Source: Odoribacter sp. (GTDB taxonomy: Bacteria > Bacteroidota > Bacteroidia > Bacteroidales > Prolixibacteraceae). Taken from it: 64,000 nucleotides of DNA. Location of the stretch: NCBI GenBank assembly GCA_013824715.1, contig PNOH01000027.1, forward strand, positions 1 to 64,000. The letters are read 5' to 3'. Made by a program: the position numbers and the translations under genes. Shown piece after piece: positions 1-8,497 of the stretch. Positions within the stretch are counted from its first letter, which is position 1. Every line of letters begins with the position of its first letter. The notes below the pieces were generated by a model. That model saw only the letters and a program-made list of their open reading frames with translations. It ran no database searches and was not told the DNA's origin.

Positions 1-264
1 AGTTGAAAATTGCAGAAGAACCTATGTCAAAAAGATAAAAACCAGAAACCGAAGCCCTGTCATTCAATTATCCATTTTTTAAATAAGGGGGTAGGTTTTT
101 CAATATGCAATATTTGAAATTGTACTTGATTGTATATCTATTACTTATATAAAAATAGATCGAAATTTATACTTTTGTCGTTTGATAGTGATAAAATTTG
201 AGTCTAAAAAGTCTTTTTCTGCCATAAAGATAAAAGGAAAATAAAAAATGAAAAAGCAGTAGTT

Positions 265-1233
265 TCATTCGTCACAGAAGTTAAAAGTTTGGTATTCACA
301 GGATTTATTTTCGGCTTTAATTATTGAAGTTTTTTGTTCAATACCTTTGTTTACGATAAATGAATAACAAAAATCTATGATTTCGCTGAAATTGTCAGAC
401 ATAGGTTTGCCCGCTATTTCGTGTGCCGCATTGCAATAGGTATAAAGCCAATATGGTGTTCCTAGTTTTTTTAGTTTATCGGCAATGGAGTATGAACCGT
501 GCAGCATTAGGTAACCTGGTTGATTTTCATTGCAATAATGATGCGATGCCGAAGCATAGGGAACCAGATTGTCGCAAGTGCCATGAAACAACAGCGAAGG
601 AATGGCCGATTCAATAAAAATCCGGGAAGTATCGGGAATGGCTCCAGCCATCGAAATTACCCCCGCATACGAAACCGGTCCGCTATCGAGCCCGTAGCAA
701 TAGGGCGGTTGGTAGGCCGCATTCAATACCGTTTCGGCTCCGGCACTGCTGCCCGAAAGAATAATTTTTTGCGGATCAATCCCCATTTTTTCACGGTTTT
801 TAATCATGAAGAAAGTGGCATCCTGAAGGTCTTCGACAGCCATGTTAAAAGTATTAAGTTTATCGACTGCCCGACAGTCGCAGCCAAAAGCCGATTCTTT
901 TCCCTGACGGGTAAGCCGGTACGAAATGGATGAAACGACGTAACCATGCCTGGCCAGTTTTTTGCAATATTCCTGAATTCCGGACTCGTTGCGCGATCCG
1001 CCTGAAAAACCACCGCCATGCACGTAAAAAATTAAAGGTCTTTGATTTTGGTTGTCGAATGCAGGGAAATAAACATCCAAATCGAGTGATTTTCCATCTT
1101 TAAAGGCGTAAGTGAAAGTTTCAACCCGGACGGAGTCGGTAATTTCTTCTTTGTACCGTTCCTGTGCTGAAATTTTCAGACTTAAAAATATAAAAGGAAG
1201 GATCAATTTCAGAATAAATTCAGAATGCTTCAT
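265..1233 (-). CDS. Secreted alpha/beta-hydrolase (BD-FAE/lipase-like esterase)
   Basis: A 322-residue protein with an N-terminal signal peptide ending near ISAQ (residue 24), so probably periplasmic or secreted. The oxyanion-hole motif HGGGF lies at residues 72-76 and the nucleophile elbow GSSAG at 161-165 (Ser163). Asp221 in HGTCDNLVP and His271 in AAHEIAG are placed to complete the triad. This matches the carboxylesterase/BD-FAE group of alpha/beta-hydrolases, which cleave acetyl or feruloyl esters from carbohydrates or small esters; the actual substrate cannot be told. It has several Cys residues (for example CDC at 118-120 and two near the C-terminus) that may form disulfides after export. 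It is divergent from the nitroreductase at 1299 and not in an evident operon. Confidence 0.85.
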   Translation of the reverse strand: MKHSEFILKLILPFIFLSLKISAQERYKEEITDSVRVETFTYAFKDGKSLDLDVYFPAFDNQNQRPLIFYVHGGGFSGGSRNESGIQEYCKKLARHGYVVSSISYRLTRQGKESAFGCDCRAVDKLNTFNMAVEDLQDATFFMIKNREKMGIDPQKIILSGSSAGAETVLNAAYQPPYCYGLDSGPVSYAGVISMAGAIPDTSRIFIESAIPSLLFHGTCDNLVPYASASHHYCNENQPGYLMLHGSYSIADKLKKLGTPYWLYTYCNAAHEIAGKPMSDNFSEIIDFCYSFIVNKGIEQKTSIIKAENKSCEYQTFNFCDE

Positions 1234-1298
1234 GAATGTAATTTTGTTGTATAGGTTTTCGGCGAAAAACTGCTTAAATTTATAAAAAAATCAGTGCC

Positions 1299-2213
1299 AT
1301 GGCAATCATCACAAGCAGGACCAATGAAAATGGAAGTATCTCCTTTATTTACGAACGCTGTAACTCGTGCGGACTTTGCGTAAAGATATGCAAAGATTTT
1401 TCGTTAATCATGGAGAATAATAAACCCGTTGTTAGTGATCATCCGGTATTTGGCTGTATAGCATGTGGGCAGTGTATGGCAGTTTGCCCTCAGGATGCTA
1501 TCGAAATTTCAGGAAGGGAAATGTCGGTGGATGACCGGATTGACCTTTCGGAAATGAAAAACAAATCCAGCTATGAACAGCTTAAAAACTTGATGATTGG
1601 CAGAAGGAGTATCCGCGATTTTAAAGATAAGGAAGTAGGAGAGGAACTGATCGAAAAGATTATTGAGGCCGCTATTTCGGCCCCAATGGGTTTACCACCA
1701 TCCGATGTTCATTTAGTGGTCATCAAAGGAAAAGCGAAGGTTCATGAATTTTCGTTTGATGTGCTTGACTATTTCAGGAAAATAAGATGGCTGTTTTCTG
1801 TACCGATGATTTGGATATGGCGTCTGGCTGGAAAAGAAGCATATCAGTTGATGAAAAGTTTTGCCCAGCCTATGTATCAGTTTTTTGCCGACACTAAAAA
1901 TAAAGGTGAGGATTATTTATTGTATGATGCACCCCTGGTTATGTATTTTTCTGCTTCGCCCTATTCTGATCCGGCCGATCCTTTCATTCCGGCAACCTAT
2001 GCCATGTTGGCTGCCGAAAGCCTTGGTTTGGGTTCATGTATGATTGGCAGTATTCATCCAACCATTCGATATGGCGCCAAAAAACTGAAGAGGAAATGGA
2101 ATCTTCCAGCCAAATCACCTTCCGGAATTGTCGTCATTTTTGGCCACCCCAAATACAAATACAAGTCAGGGATTAGAAGAAGTTTTGCCGGTGTGACTTT
2201 CTTTACCAATTGA
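1299..2213 (+). CDS. Nitroreductase with N-terminal 2[4Fe-4S] ferredoxin domain
   Basis: A 304-residue fusion. Residues 1-70 carry two ferredoxin cluster motifs: C21-x2-C24-x2-C27-x3-C31 and C53-x2-C56-x2-C59-x3-C63 followed by P. The rest is an FMN-dependent nitroreductase fold, beginning with RRSIRDF at 102-108, the usual FMN-phosphate-binding start of the family. Such proteins pass electrons from ferredoxin clusters to FMN and reduce nitro compounds, quinones or unknown natural substrates in the cytoplasm. The fused form is frequent in anaerobes and facultative anaerobes. It ends 17 bases before the convergent YhcH gene. Family assignment is secure; physiological substrate unknown. Confidence 0.9.
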   Translation: MAIITSRTNENGSISFIYERCNSCGLCVKICKDFSLIMENNKPVVSDHPVFGCIACGQCMAVCPQDAIEISGREMSVDDRIDLSEMKNKSSYEQLKNLMIGRRSIRDFKDKEVGEELIEKIIEAAISAPMGLPPSDVHLVVIKGKAKVHEFSFDVLDYFRKIRWLFSVPMIWIWRLAGKEAYQLMKSFAQPMYQFFADTKNKGEDYLLYDAPLVMYFSASPYSDPADPFIPATYAMLAAESLGLGSCMIGSIHPTIRYGAKKLKRKWNLPAKSPSGIVVIFGHPKYKYKSGIRRSFAGVTFFTN

Positions 2214-2230
2214 TCGCCAATGACTTCTAT

Positions 2231-2680
2231 CTATATCCTCACTTTAACCACCACCTTTTTTACCATTTCCGGGCCGGCAACCTGCATACCCGGGCGGTGT
2301 GCATCCTGCGGAAAAAATACGACAAACATTCCGGCTTCCAGATAAATTGGCTTTGTTTCGCCTGAAAAGAAAATAATATCCCTTTCCGGAAAGTATTCCT
2401 TTAGGACCGGTTGATCGTTCAACGCTGCATAGCCAATAAATTCCCTTCCGGAAACGATGTACTGAATATCGGCATAATTCCGGTGAGCTTCCAGTTGACA
2501 TTCCTGATCTTCTTTGGTGTCAGCCTCATTGACCAGGGCAAAAATTTCCATGCCTCTAATTTCGTGCTTTCCATTTTTCAGGGCTGCCAGATCGGTGTTT
2601 TTAAGAAATTCGAAGCCAATATTCAGGTTTTCGCTGATGCCTGAATAGCAGGCTGCATTTTCAAGTTTATCGAGGATCAT
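2231..2680 (-). CDS. YhcH/YjgK/YiaL family (DUF386) cupin-like sugar protein
   Basis: A 149-residue protein of the YhcH/YiaL/EbgC family, the usual size for the family. The conserved EAHRNYADIQY block (64-74) and the FFPQDAHRPG block (122-131) supply the metal-binding Glu/His residues of the double-stranded beta-helix. Relatives are linked with sialic acid, 2,3-diketogulonate or beta-galactoside use, often as anomerase-like or sugar-binding accessory enzymes; no such pathway genes surround it here, so the role stays open. It converges with the nitroreductase and is divergent from the GH5 gene. Confidence 0.85.
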   Translation of the reverse strand: MILDKLENAACYSGISENLNIGFEFLKNTDLAALKNGKHEIRGMEIFALVNEADTKEDQECQLEAHRNYADIQYIVSGREFIGYAALNDQPVLKEYFPERDIIFFSGETKPIYLEAGMFVVFFPQDAHRPGMQVAGPEMVKKVVVKVRI

Positions 2681-2880
2681 GGTTATAAGTTAAAACCCGA
2701 AGCATTAGGCTGCAATCGGCCTGGCAAATATACAGTTTGAATTATTAATTTGGCAATTCGGTAATGAATCAATTCGACCATTATCCCTGGAATTGTAGTT
2801 TTATTATCTTCGTACATTGTGCGAATCAAAATAAAAAATTGAAATTTGTACTACCTAACCCAAATCAAATCAAATAAACC

Positions 2881-4047
2881 ATGGAAAATAAATACATTGA
2901 CCGCCGTGTTTTTATTAAGACAACCGGTATTGCTACCGTTGCAACAGCATTAACCGGAAACTTGGCTTTTGGATCACCTCCTGTTTCTTTAATAAAAAAT
3001 GTAATTCCCCGATGGAGAGGTTTTAATTTGCTCGATTATTTTGGCGCATTTCCTTCAAGAGTAGATGACAGGTCGAAAACAACCAAAGAAGATTTGAAAT
3101 GGATGGCTGACTGGGGCTTCGATTTTGTGCGTTTGCCTATGGCTTATCCACGCTACATCAATTTCGATCGTCAGAAGAATGTAACTCCATCTGACATTTT
3201 GAACATCAACGAAAAAGTGGTGGATGAAATTCTGGAGCTGGTTTTTCAGGCAAATGAAGCTGGTTTGCATATGAGCATCAACCTTCACCGTGCACCGGGC
3301 TATTGTGTAAATGCCGGTTTTAACGAACCATACAATTTATGGAAGGACCAGGAAGCCTTGGATGCATTCTGCTTTCATTGGGAAATGTGGGGCAATCGGT
3401 TTAAAACGGTTTCTTCGAAAAAAATCAGCTTCGACCTGGTTAATGAACCTAGCTGGAGGGATGATATGAATGATCAGTTTGGTTCACGTACTACCATTCC
3501 CGGGGCTGTGTACCGGAAAGTTGCACTGGCTGCATCGACGGCTATACGTAAATCAAACCCAAATCATTTAGTAGTTGCCGATGGAAATGATGTAGGTTCC
3601 TCTGTTATTCCTGAAATTACCGATCTGAATATTGCCCAAAGTTGTCGTGGGTATTTCCCGCATTACATTTCACATTACCGGGCCCCGTGGGTATTTAAAA
3701 ATCCGGATGATGCTCCAAAACCAGTTTGGCCTGGAATCATCGAAGGAAAATCATTCAGTAGGAAAAATTTGGAGGAATTGTACCAACCCTGGATTGATCT
3801 GGTAAAGCAAGGTGTGGGCGTTCATTGCGGAGAATGTGGTTGCTGGAAGGAAACTCCCCATGAAGTTTTTCTGGCCTGGTTCAGGGATGTATTGGATGTT
3901 TTAACAGAAAATCAGATTGGTTATGCGCTTTGGAATTTCAGGGGCGATTTTGGTATGCTCGATTCGGGGCGCAAGGATGTCGCGTACGAAGATTGGTATG
4001 GTCACAAACTGGATCGGAAAATGCTGGATTTGCTGATGAAACACTAA
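2881..4047 (+). CDS. Glycoside hydrolase family 5 (cellulase-like), Tat-exported
   Basis: A 388-residue protein with a twin-arginine signal, DRRVFIKTTG at 7-16, followed by a weakly hydrophobic stretch ending near AFG, typical of folded export by Tat. The GH5 (beta/alpha)8 landmarks are clear: NEP at 188-190 with Glu189 as the acid/base, HCGECG with Glu318 as the likely nucleophile, and a substrate-stacking WNF at 351-353. Family members hydrolyse beta-1,4- or beta-1,3-glucans, mannans or related glycans; the subfamily cannot be decided by eye. It stands alone with no SusC/SusD pair or other glycosidase next to it, so it is not part of a visible polysaccharide utilisation locus. Confidence 0.88.
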   Translation: MENKYIDRRVFIKTTGIATVATALTGNLAFGSPPVSLIKNVIPRWRGFNLLDYFGAFPSRVDDRSKTTKEDLKWMADWGFDFVRLPMAYPRYINFDRQKNVTPSDILNINEKVVDEILELVFQANEAGLHMSINLHRAPGYCVNAGFNEPYNLWKDQEALDAFCFHWEMWGNRFKTVSSKKISFDLVNEPSWRDDMNDQFGSRTTIPGAVYRKVALAASTAIRKSNPNHLVVADGNDVGSSVIPEITDLNIAQSCRGYFPHYISHYRAPWVFKNPDDAPKPVWPGIIEGKSFSRKNLEELYQPWIDLVKQGVGVHCGECGCWKETPHEVFLAWFRDVLDVLTENQIGYALWNFRGDFGMLDSGRKDVAYEDWYGHKLDRKMLDLLMKH

Positions 4048-4144
4048 TCGCTTTAAAGTTTAAACATCTCATTCCAAAGTATTTCATATTGTTCCGATGA
4101 AGCATTTTACAATTTAATGACAATCAATAACGCAAAGCAAATAT

Positions 4145-4186
4145 CTATTCACAGTTGACCACTGGGACTGAGACTGAACACCATTT
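4145..4186. repeat. Word-like intergenic repeat (GACTGAGACTGAACAC)
   Basis: The gap between GH5 and prmA contains ACTGGGACTGAGACTGAACAC at about 4161-4180. Nearly the same words recur at 55951-55979 and, in altered order, at 6119-6145. It overlaps no gene and looks like part of an interspersed low-complexity family. Confidence 0.5.
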
Positions 4187-5020
4187 TCATCGCTTTTCAA
4201 ACGAATACACTACCCAGTTATTCTTTTCCTGAAATCCGGTTTCCTGAAGTCCAAGCGATTCAGCTCTTGCTTTAACATCAGCCATATCGTGCTTGTAGAA
4301 TCCACTAAGGTAAAGATTTCCACCCGACTTTAAGACGCTTTCGTAGACTGGCATATCATTGATGATGACATTTTTATGGATGTTGGCAAAAATAATTTCG
4401 AATGTTTCAGCTCCAAGTAAACTGGCATCACCCAATTTGGCTTCCAGATTGAAAATATTATTCAGCCTTGCGTTTTCAATTGTACTTTCAAACGACCAGG
4501 TATCAATGTCGATGGCTGTAACACTTTTTGCCCCTTTGAGGGAAGCCAACATCCCAAGAATCCCGGTGCCGCAACCCATATCAAGCACGGTTTTGCCAGT
4601 GATATCCATATTCAGGATTTGTTCAGCAACCAGCGTAGTCGTTTCATGATTTCCGGTTCCGAATGCCATTTTGGGCTCAATCACCAATTCGAATTCGGCT
4701 GGCTCATATTCGGTATGAAAGGGAGCACGAACCAGACAACGGTTGCCAATCAGCAAAGGTTTGAAATAGTTCTTTTCCCAGACTTCGTTCCAGTTTTTAT
4801 CCGGAATCAGTTCATTTTCAATTCGAACTGAAAAGGGCAGGGCAGTGGTGATTTCACTGATTTCTTCTAGATTAAAAGATTCACCGGGGATATATCCCAT
4901 AACTGATTCTTCGGTTTCCTCGAAGCTTTCAAATGCCAGATCAGCCAACATGGCAATCAATATCTCGCGGTTTTCCTGCGTGTCAGGAGTCAGTATAAAA
5001 GTGATTTGAGTATAGATCAT
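4187..5020 (-). CDS. prmA: Ribosomal protein L11 methyltransferase
   Basis: A 277-residue SAM-dependent methyltransferase, close to the family length (about 290). Residues 1-90 form the substrate-recognition domain that binds L11. MAFGTGNHETT at 118-128 is the PrmA hallmark linker and VLDMGCGTGILG at 145-156 is SAM-binding motif I; the FANIHKN block is the NPPY-like motif IV seen in PrmA as AN(I/L)xxN. It trimethylates lysines of ribosomal protein L11 in the cytoplasm. It lies downstream of tpiA on the same strand, but a strong terminator at 5097-5133 separates them. Confidence 0.95.
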   Translation of the reverse strand: MIYTQITFILTPDTQENREILIAMLADLAFESFEETEESVMGYIPGESFNLEEISEITTALPFSVRIENELIPDKNWNEVWEKNYFKPLLIGNRCLVRAPFHTEYEPAEFELVIEPKMAFGTGNHETTTLVAEQILNMDITGKTVLDMGCGTGILGMLASLKGAKSVTAIDIDTWSFESTIENARLNNIFNLEAKLGDASLLGAETFEIIFANIHKNVIINDMPVYESVLKSGGNLYLSGFYKHDMADVKARAESLGLQETGFQEKNNWVVYSFEKR

Positions 5021-5096
5021 AGAAATTACAAATTCCAGGTTTCAAATTCCAATATTGTGCGAGTAAGTAATCATTCGCAGGTTTCAAAAGTAGTAT

Positions 5097-5133
5097 AAAA
5101 AAGGCCATCCGTTGCCGGACAGCCTTTGTATTT
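5097..5133 (-). terminator. Intrinsic terminator downstream of tpiA (bidirectional in form)
   Basis: On the minus strand the sequence AAAGGCTGTCCG-GCAA-CGGATGGCCTTT folds into a long hairpin with a GCAA loop followed by a run of T. The plus strand also shows GTATTTTT after the stem. It sits between tpiA and prmA and should isolate the two. Confidence 0.8.
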
Positions 5134-5142
5134 TTCCTTCGA

Positions 5143-5220
5143 CCCCGAGTACTCGGGGCTAAGGAACCATCGCACTCAGGGGGCGGTTCTTCCGACTTCG
5201 GACTTCGGTCTCCGGACTTT
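5143..5220. repeat. Palindrome and tandem ACTTCGG words in the tpiA 3' region
   Basis: CCCCGAGTACTCGGGG at 5143-5158 is a perfect 16-bp palindrome. It is followed by a second weaker hairpin (GGAACC...GGTTC, 5162-5190) and by GACTTCGGACTTCGGTCTCC at 5194-5213, a short direct repetition of ACTTCGG. No gene uses this stretch; the tpiA stop lies immediately after it. Confidence 0.55.
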
Positions 5221-5222
5221 TT

Positions 5223-5981
5223 TTAATATGCAGTAATTATTCCCAGAAAATCTTCGGCTTTCAGCGAAGCGCCGCCAATTAAACCGCCGTCAATGTCAGG
5301 TTGGGCAAACAATTCAGGTGCATTTTTAGCATTGCAACTACCACCGTATAGAATTGAAGTTTCCTCAGCAACAGCTTTTCCGAATTTATTGGAAATTAAA
5401 CCTCGGATATAGGCCAGCATTTCCTGTGCCTGAGCGGTTGAGGCAGTTACTCCGGTTCCGATTGCCCATATTGGCTCATAAGCAATGGCCAGTTTTGAGA
5501 AATCTTCAACGCTCAGGTTGAAAATGGTTTCTTCGAGCTGAGTTTTAACGTAGGCATTTTGTTCGTTTGCCTCACGGATTGAAAGGGCCTCGCCACAGCA
5601 ATAAATTGGAGTTAACCCGTTTGCCAGAGCCAAAGCAACTTTTTTGTTCAGTGTTTCACTGGTTTCACCGTAGTATTCACGACGTTCCGAATGTCCTAAA
5701 ATTACATATTCAGCGCCAGTTGATTTGACCATGGCAGCCGAAACTTCGCCCGTATAAGCGCCTTTCGCTTCAGCAGCACAGTTCTGGGCAGCAACATCAA
5801 TCAGGTTGGTATCAACGGCAGCAACAACACTGGCGAGGTGCGTAAATGGAGTTCCAAGGACCACCACAACATTTTTTACGCCTGATTTAGCTGCTAATTC
5901 GTTTACAGCTTTTGCGAGTTCAACGCCTTCCTGAATGGTTGTATTGCATTTCCAGTTTCCGGCAACTATCTTTTTTCTCAT
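5223..5981 (-). CDS. tpiA: Triosephosphate isomerase
   Basis: A 252-residue TIM barrel from the ATG at 5981; a TTG two codons earlier is possible but weaker. It interconverts glyceraldehyde-3-phosphate and dihydroxyacetone phosphate in glycolysis. Catalytic landmarks (numbered from the upstream TTG, two more than from the ATG) are Asn11 and Lys13 in GNWKCN, His99 in ILGHSERR, Glu171 in [11 protein letters not shown], and the phosphate-gripping loop 6 GTGVTAS. All are intact. pfkA, another glycolytic gene, lies 20 kb away, so this is a stand-alone gene as usual in Bacteroidota. Confidence 0.97.
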   Translation of the reverse strand: MRKKIVAGNWKCNTTIQEGVELAKAVNELAAKSGVKNVVVVLGTPFTHLASVVAAVDTNLIDVAAQNCAAEAKGAYTGEVSAAMVKSTGAEYVILGHSERREYYGETSETLNKKVALALANGLTPIYCCGEALSIREANEQNAYVKTQLEETIFNLSVEDFSKLAIAYEPIWAIGTGVTASTAQAQEMLAYIRGLISNKFGKAVAEETSILYGGSCNAKNAPELFAQPDIDGGLIGGASLKAEDFLGIITAY

Positions 5982-6091
5982 TATCAATGGTTTTTAATAG
6001 TTTATTTGAAAATTCCATCAAAAATAGAAAATCACTTCTGAAGTACCTACTAAGCCTTTCGGTAAGCTGGTTTTATTAACTTTAGTTTAAT

Positions 6092-6245
6092 GAGTCGGAA
6101 GACGGAAGTCTGAAGAAAGTGTTCAGTGGTCAGTCGCAGTTTGAGGACAGGACAAAACTCGAAACTCGCAACCCGCAACATTTTTCCAACTTCGAACTCC
6201 AAACTTTAGGCACTCCGAACTCAACCTGTATCCCAAAACTCGTAA
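6092..6245. repeat. Low-complexity word-like intergenic sequence
   Basis: The 5982-6250 gap holds no ORF of note. From 6092 it reads as repeated short words: GGAAGACGGAAGTCTGAAG, then GTGTTCAGTGGTCAGTCGCAG, then ACTCGAAACTCGCAACCCGC and AACTTCGAACTCCAAAC. The words resemble those at 4161, 5194 and 55951. Confidence 0.5.
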
Positions 6246-6250
6246 CAATC

Positions 6251-6751
6251 CTAGAATCTCTTTACCAACTCTTCGGTAATGCAAAACACCACCGGACAAA
6301 CTTCGCAGTTTTTGTGGGTCAGGTCAAGTATCTGGTACATTCGTTTGCGGTCGGTGTGAGGATATTCACGACAAGCTTTGGGGCGGTCTTCATATACCAT
6401 GCAGTAATTGTCGGACATCAGGAAAGGACAAGGAGTCTGCTGAAAAACGTAATCTTTATCTTCGTCGATATACAGGTACCGAACGATAAAATCAACCGCT
6501 TTTATGCGCATACTTTTTGCCAGTCGCTCAACGTCTTTATCGGTAATCACAGGGCTGATGGTCGAGCAACAGTTGGCACAAGTCAGGCAATCGAACTGAT
6601 CGAACGCTTCTTCGTGTAATTCGTGAACCGCATCGTCCAGATTTTTAGGCTTGTTAGCCTTCAGCTTTTTGAAAAGCGCGGTGAAATCCTGTCGCCGGTT
6701 GTTGCTGAATTCTCTTAATTTATCAGGCCTGATATATGGGATTTGGTCCAT
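6251..6751 (-). CDS. YkgJ-type cysteine-cluster protein
   Basis: A 166-residue protein of the YkgJ/UPF0153 family, predicted to bind a metal (Zn or Fe-S) through ten Cys residues: C55-x2-C58-x2-C61-C62, C108, C117, C127 in RPKACREYP, and C149-x2-C152-x4-C157. The signature YEDRPKACREYPH is diagnostic of the family. The biochemical role is unknown. Its start overlaps the 3' end of the upstream EamA transporter gene by 29 bases, suggesting translational coupling. A second family member lies at 50595-51263. Confidence 0.85.
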   Translation of the reverse strand: MDQIPYIRPDKLREFSNNRRQDFTALFKKLKANKPKNLDDAVHELHEEAFDQFDCLTCANCCSTISPVITDKDVERLAKSMRIKAVDFIVRYLYIDEDKDYVFQQTPCPFLMSDNYCMVYEDRPKACREYPHTDRKRMYQILDLTHKNCEVCPVVFCITEELVKRF

Positions 6752-7640
6752 GCTTTTTACGTTTCCAGTTGATTTGAGCTAAAAATAATCCGGAGATCAC
6801 GATGGCAATTCCGATCATCTGATGAAAATTCAGTTGGTCGCCGAGTATGAACCAGGCTAGAAAAGCCACACAGACCGGTATAATGTTGATGAAGATATTT
6901 GATTTGTTAATTCCCAGATTCCGAATACTATAAGTGAATAAGATGAATGCGAAAGTAGAAGCGAATATGGCCAGTTTAATGATAGCCCAGAATGCTTCGG
7001 CATGGAACGGCACCTGAGTAAAATCCTCCATTTCGAAACCCAACCAAAATGGAAGAAAAAATACAGATCCAATCAAATTTTGATAGGTAATGATGGTGAA
7101 CGTATTGTAGCGGTGCGACATGCCTTTCAAAACGCTTGCGTAACCGATTGCTCCCATTACTGCCAGAAATTCGAGCGAAACGCCTAAAGGCGATGCTGTG
7201 AAATTGAAGGACGTATCCAGAACAACCAGGCTGACTCCCAAAAAGGTAATAATCAATCCGAAAAGGTTAGTGCGGCTTAACTTTTCTTTGTAAAAGTACC
7301 AGGCAACAAACGGCGTGAACAGCGGGATAGTGGCTACAATGACCGATGCCACAGTTGACGACACATATTTCAGCCCATAACTTTCGCCCATAAAATACAG
7401 GAAAGGTTCGAAAAAAGCCAGCAAAAGAAAAAGCTTCAGGTCGCCGGGCTGTATTTTTTGAAGTTTACGGCTGAGTATTGTAAACGCGAGCATCAATCCC
7501 GTGGAGATAATCAGCCTGAAAAGAACGGTAGTCAGCGGTCCATACGCTTCGTAAACCACTTTAACCCATACAAATGAAAAACTCCAGAATATCATGGATA
7601 AAAGCACTGCCCCATAAGGAACCCAGGATTTATTTTTCAT
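6723..7640 (-). CDS. EamA/DMT-family transporter
   Basis: About 305 residues with ten predicted membrane helices in two EamA repeats (about residues 10-140 and 160-295), the standard drug/metabolite transporter layout. Members export amino acids, metabolites or drugs across the inner membrane; the substrate is not visible. I prefer the ATG at 7640 (MKNKSW) over the longer frame from 7664, because a TAnnTTTG promoter element overlaps the upstream codons. It overlaps the YkgJ gene downstream, so the two likely form an operon. Confidence 0.85.
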   Translation of the reverse strand: MKNKSWVPYGAVLLSMIFWSFSFVWVKVVYEAYGPLTTVLFRLIISTGLMLAFTILSRKLQKIQPGDLKLFLLLAFFEPFLYFMGESYGLKYVSSTVASVIVATIPLFTPFVAWYFYKEKLSRTNLFGLIITFLGVSLVVLDTSFNFTASPLGVSLEFLAVMGAIGYASVLKGMSHRYNTFTIITYQNLIGSVFFLPFWLGFEMEDFTQVPFHAEAFWAIIKLAIFASTFAFILFTYSIRNLGINKSNIFINIIPVCVAFLAWFILGDQLNFHQMIGIAIVISGLFLAQINWKRKKHGPNPIYQA

Positions 7641-7661
7641 TTTAGGTTTTTGATAGAGCCG

Positions 7662-7669
7662 CAAAAGTA
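7662..7669 (-). promoter_or_regulatory. Bacteroidota -7 element (TACTTTTG) for the EamA gene
   Basis: The minus strand reads TACTTTTG, matching TAnnTTTG exactly. The region 19 bases upstream is only T-rich (TTTT), without the full TTTG. Its position decides the start of the transporter, since transcription would begin near 7655. Confidence 0.5.
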
Positions 7670-7788
7670 TGGATTATCGGGTAGATAAAAAAGAATAAAA
7701 AAGTTTCGGTAAAAGTTTATAAATCATAGCATTTATCATTGAAGAACAATTCGCAGCCAATTTGACTAGACGTAGACATGGAAATTAT

Positions 7789-7840
7789 CAATTCGCGGGC
7801 TTTAGCCCAAACATTTCGGCTAAAGCCGTGGCGGAATTCC
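7789..7840. repeat. Long hairpin element in a 318-bp gene-free gap
   Basis: The gap 7641-7958 contains no gene. It holds GGGCTTTAGCCC (7797-7808) and CGGCTAAAGCCG (7817-7828), each self-complementary and also complementary to each other. The flanks AATTCGC and GCGGAATT extend the pairing, giving one long stem. No T-run follows, so it is more like a dispersed palindromic element than a simple terminator. The rest of the gap is unremarkable. Confidence 0.6.
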
Positions 7841-7958
7841 CATTAAATCAACTCCATAAATGGCGTTGCTAGTCATAATCCAATTTTCAATGTTGTTCTG
7901 CCATCAATAATTCAGGGCTTTACTGGAGGCGAAACCCTGCATGAAATTTGACAAGGGT

Positions 7959-8468
7959 TTAAAAAGTGTATTTTACGGTGAAGGCAAAATCGAAAGGCTG
8001 TAACTGGAAGAAGTTCTTTCCGAAAAGATTGAAATAAGGTTTGGCTTCAATCCCTACCACCAGTGGAATTTGCGGAATGGTGTATTCAATGGCTGCCAGA
8101 GCATCGAGACCTGCAACAGGACCTGACCGGCGGTCGCGGTACCAGTCAATCGGATCATGGCTGTCGAAGTAATAACGGCCAACATACCACGACTCGAATC
8201 CGACATGTGCGCCAAAACCGTAAACAAACGACAGGTCTTCGTTAAAGTCGAATGCTTCGGGCATGTGGAATTCTTTCATTCCTGTTAACTGGAGGCCTTG
8301 TTTACGGGTTGATAACAATACCTTATACGAACTTAGCTCACCGGAAAAAACGCGGTATTCGAAACCTGATGAAATACCGCCACGGATACCGATTGCTTTT
8401 CGGGGTCCCTGCGAAAAACCGTTGATGGACAAGAATATCAGGACACTTAAAAAATAAAACTGTTTCAT
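7959..8468 (-). CDS. Secreted small beta-barrel-like protein of unknown function
   Basis: About 169 residues from the ATG at 8468, with a clear signal peptide (MKQFYFLSVLIFLSINGFSQ). The mature part is rich in alternating aromatic and glycine residues, contains GIRGGISSGFEYRVF near its start and ends in FAFTVKYTF, a terminal Phe strand typical of outer-membrane beta-barrels. I do not recognise a named family with certainty. It begins 29 bases after the GIN lipoprotein gene on the same strand and is likely cotranscribed with it, so it may be the outer-membrane partner of that lipoprotein. Confidence 0.6.
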   Translation of the reverse strand: MKQFYFLSVLIFLSINGFSQGPRKAIGIRGGISSGFEYRVFSGELSSYKVLLSTRKQGLQLTGMKEFHMPEAFDFNEDLSFVYGFGAHVGFESWYVGRYYFDSHDPIDWYRDRRSGPVAGLDALAAIEYTIPQIPLVVGIEAKPYFNLFGKNFFQLQPFDFAFTVKYTF

Positions 8469-8497
8469 GTGTATCATTTTAAACGATAAATTTTAAA

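Noticed and set aside
1-264. Possible gene fragment at the left edge
   Set aside because: No frame with family features on either strand; AT-rich intergenic DNA downstream of the esterase.
520-933. Plus-strand frame of 137 codons antisense to the esterase
   Set aside because: It is the shadow of a well-supported gene with intact catalytic motifs and has no protein-like features.
6119-6619. Plus-strand frame of 166 codons across 6119-6619
   Set aside because: It starts in the low-complexity gap and then runs antisense to the YkgJ gene; composition is not protein-like.
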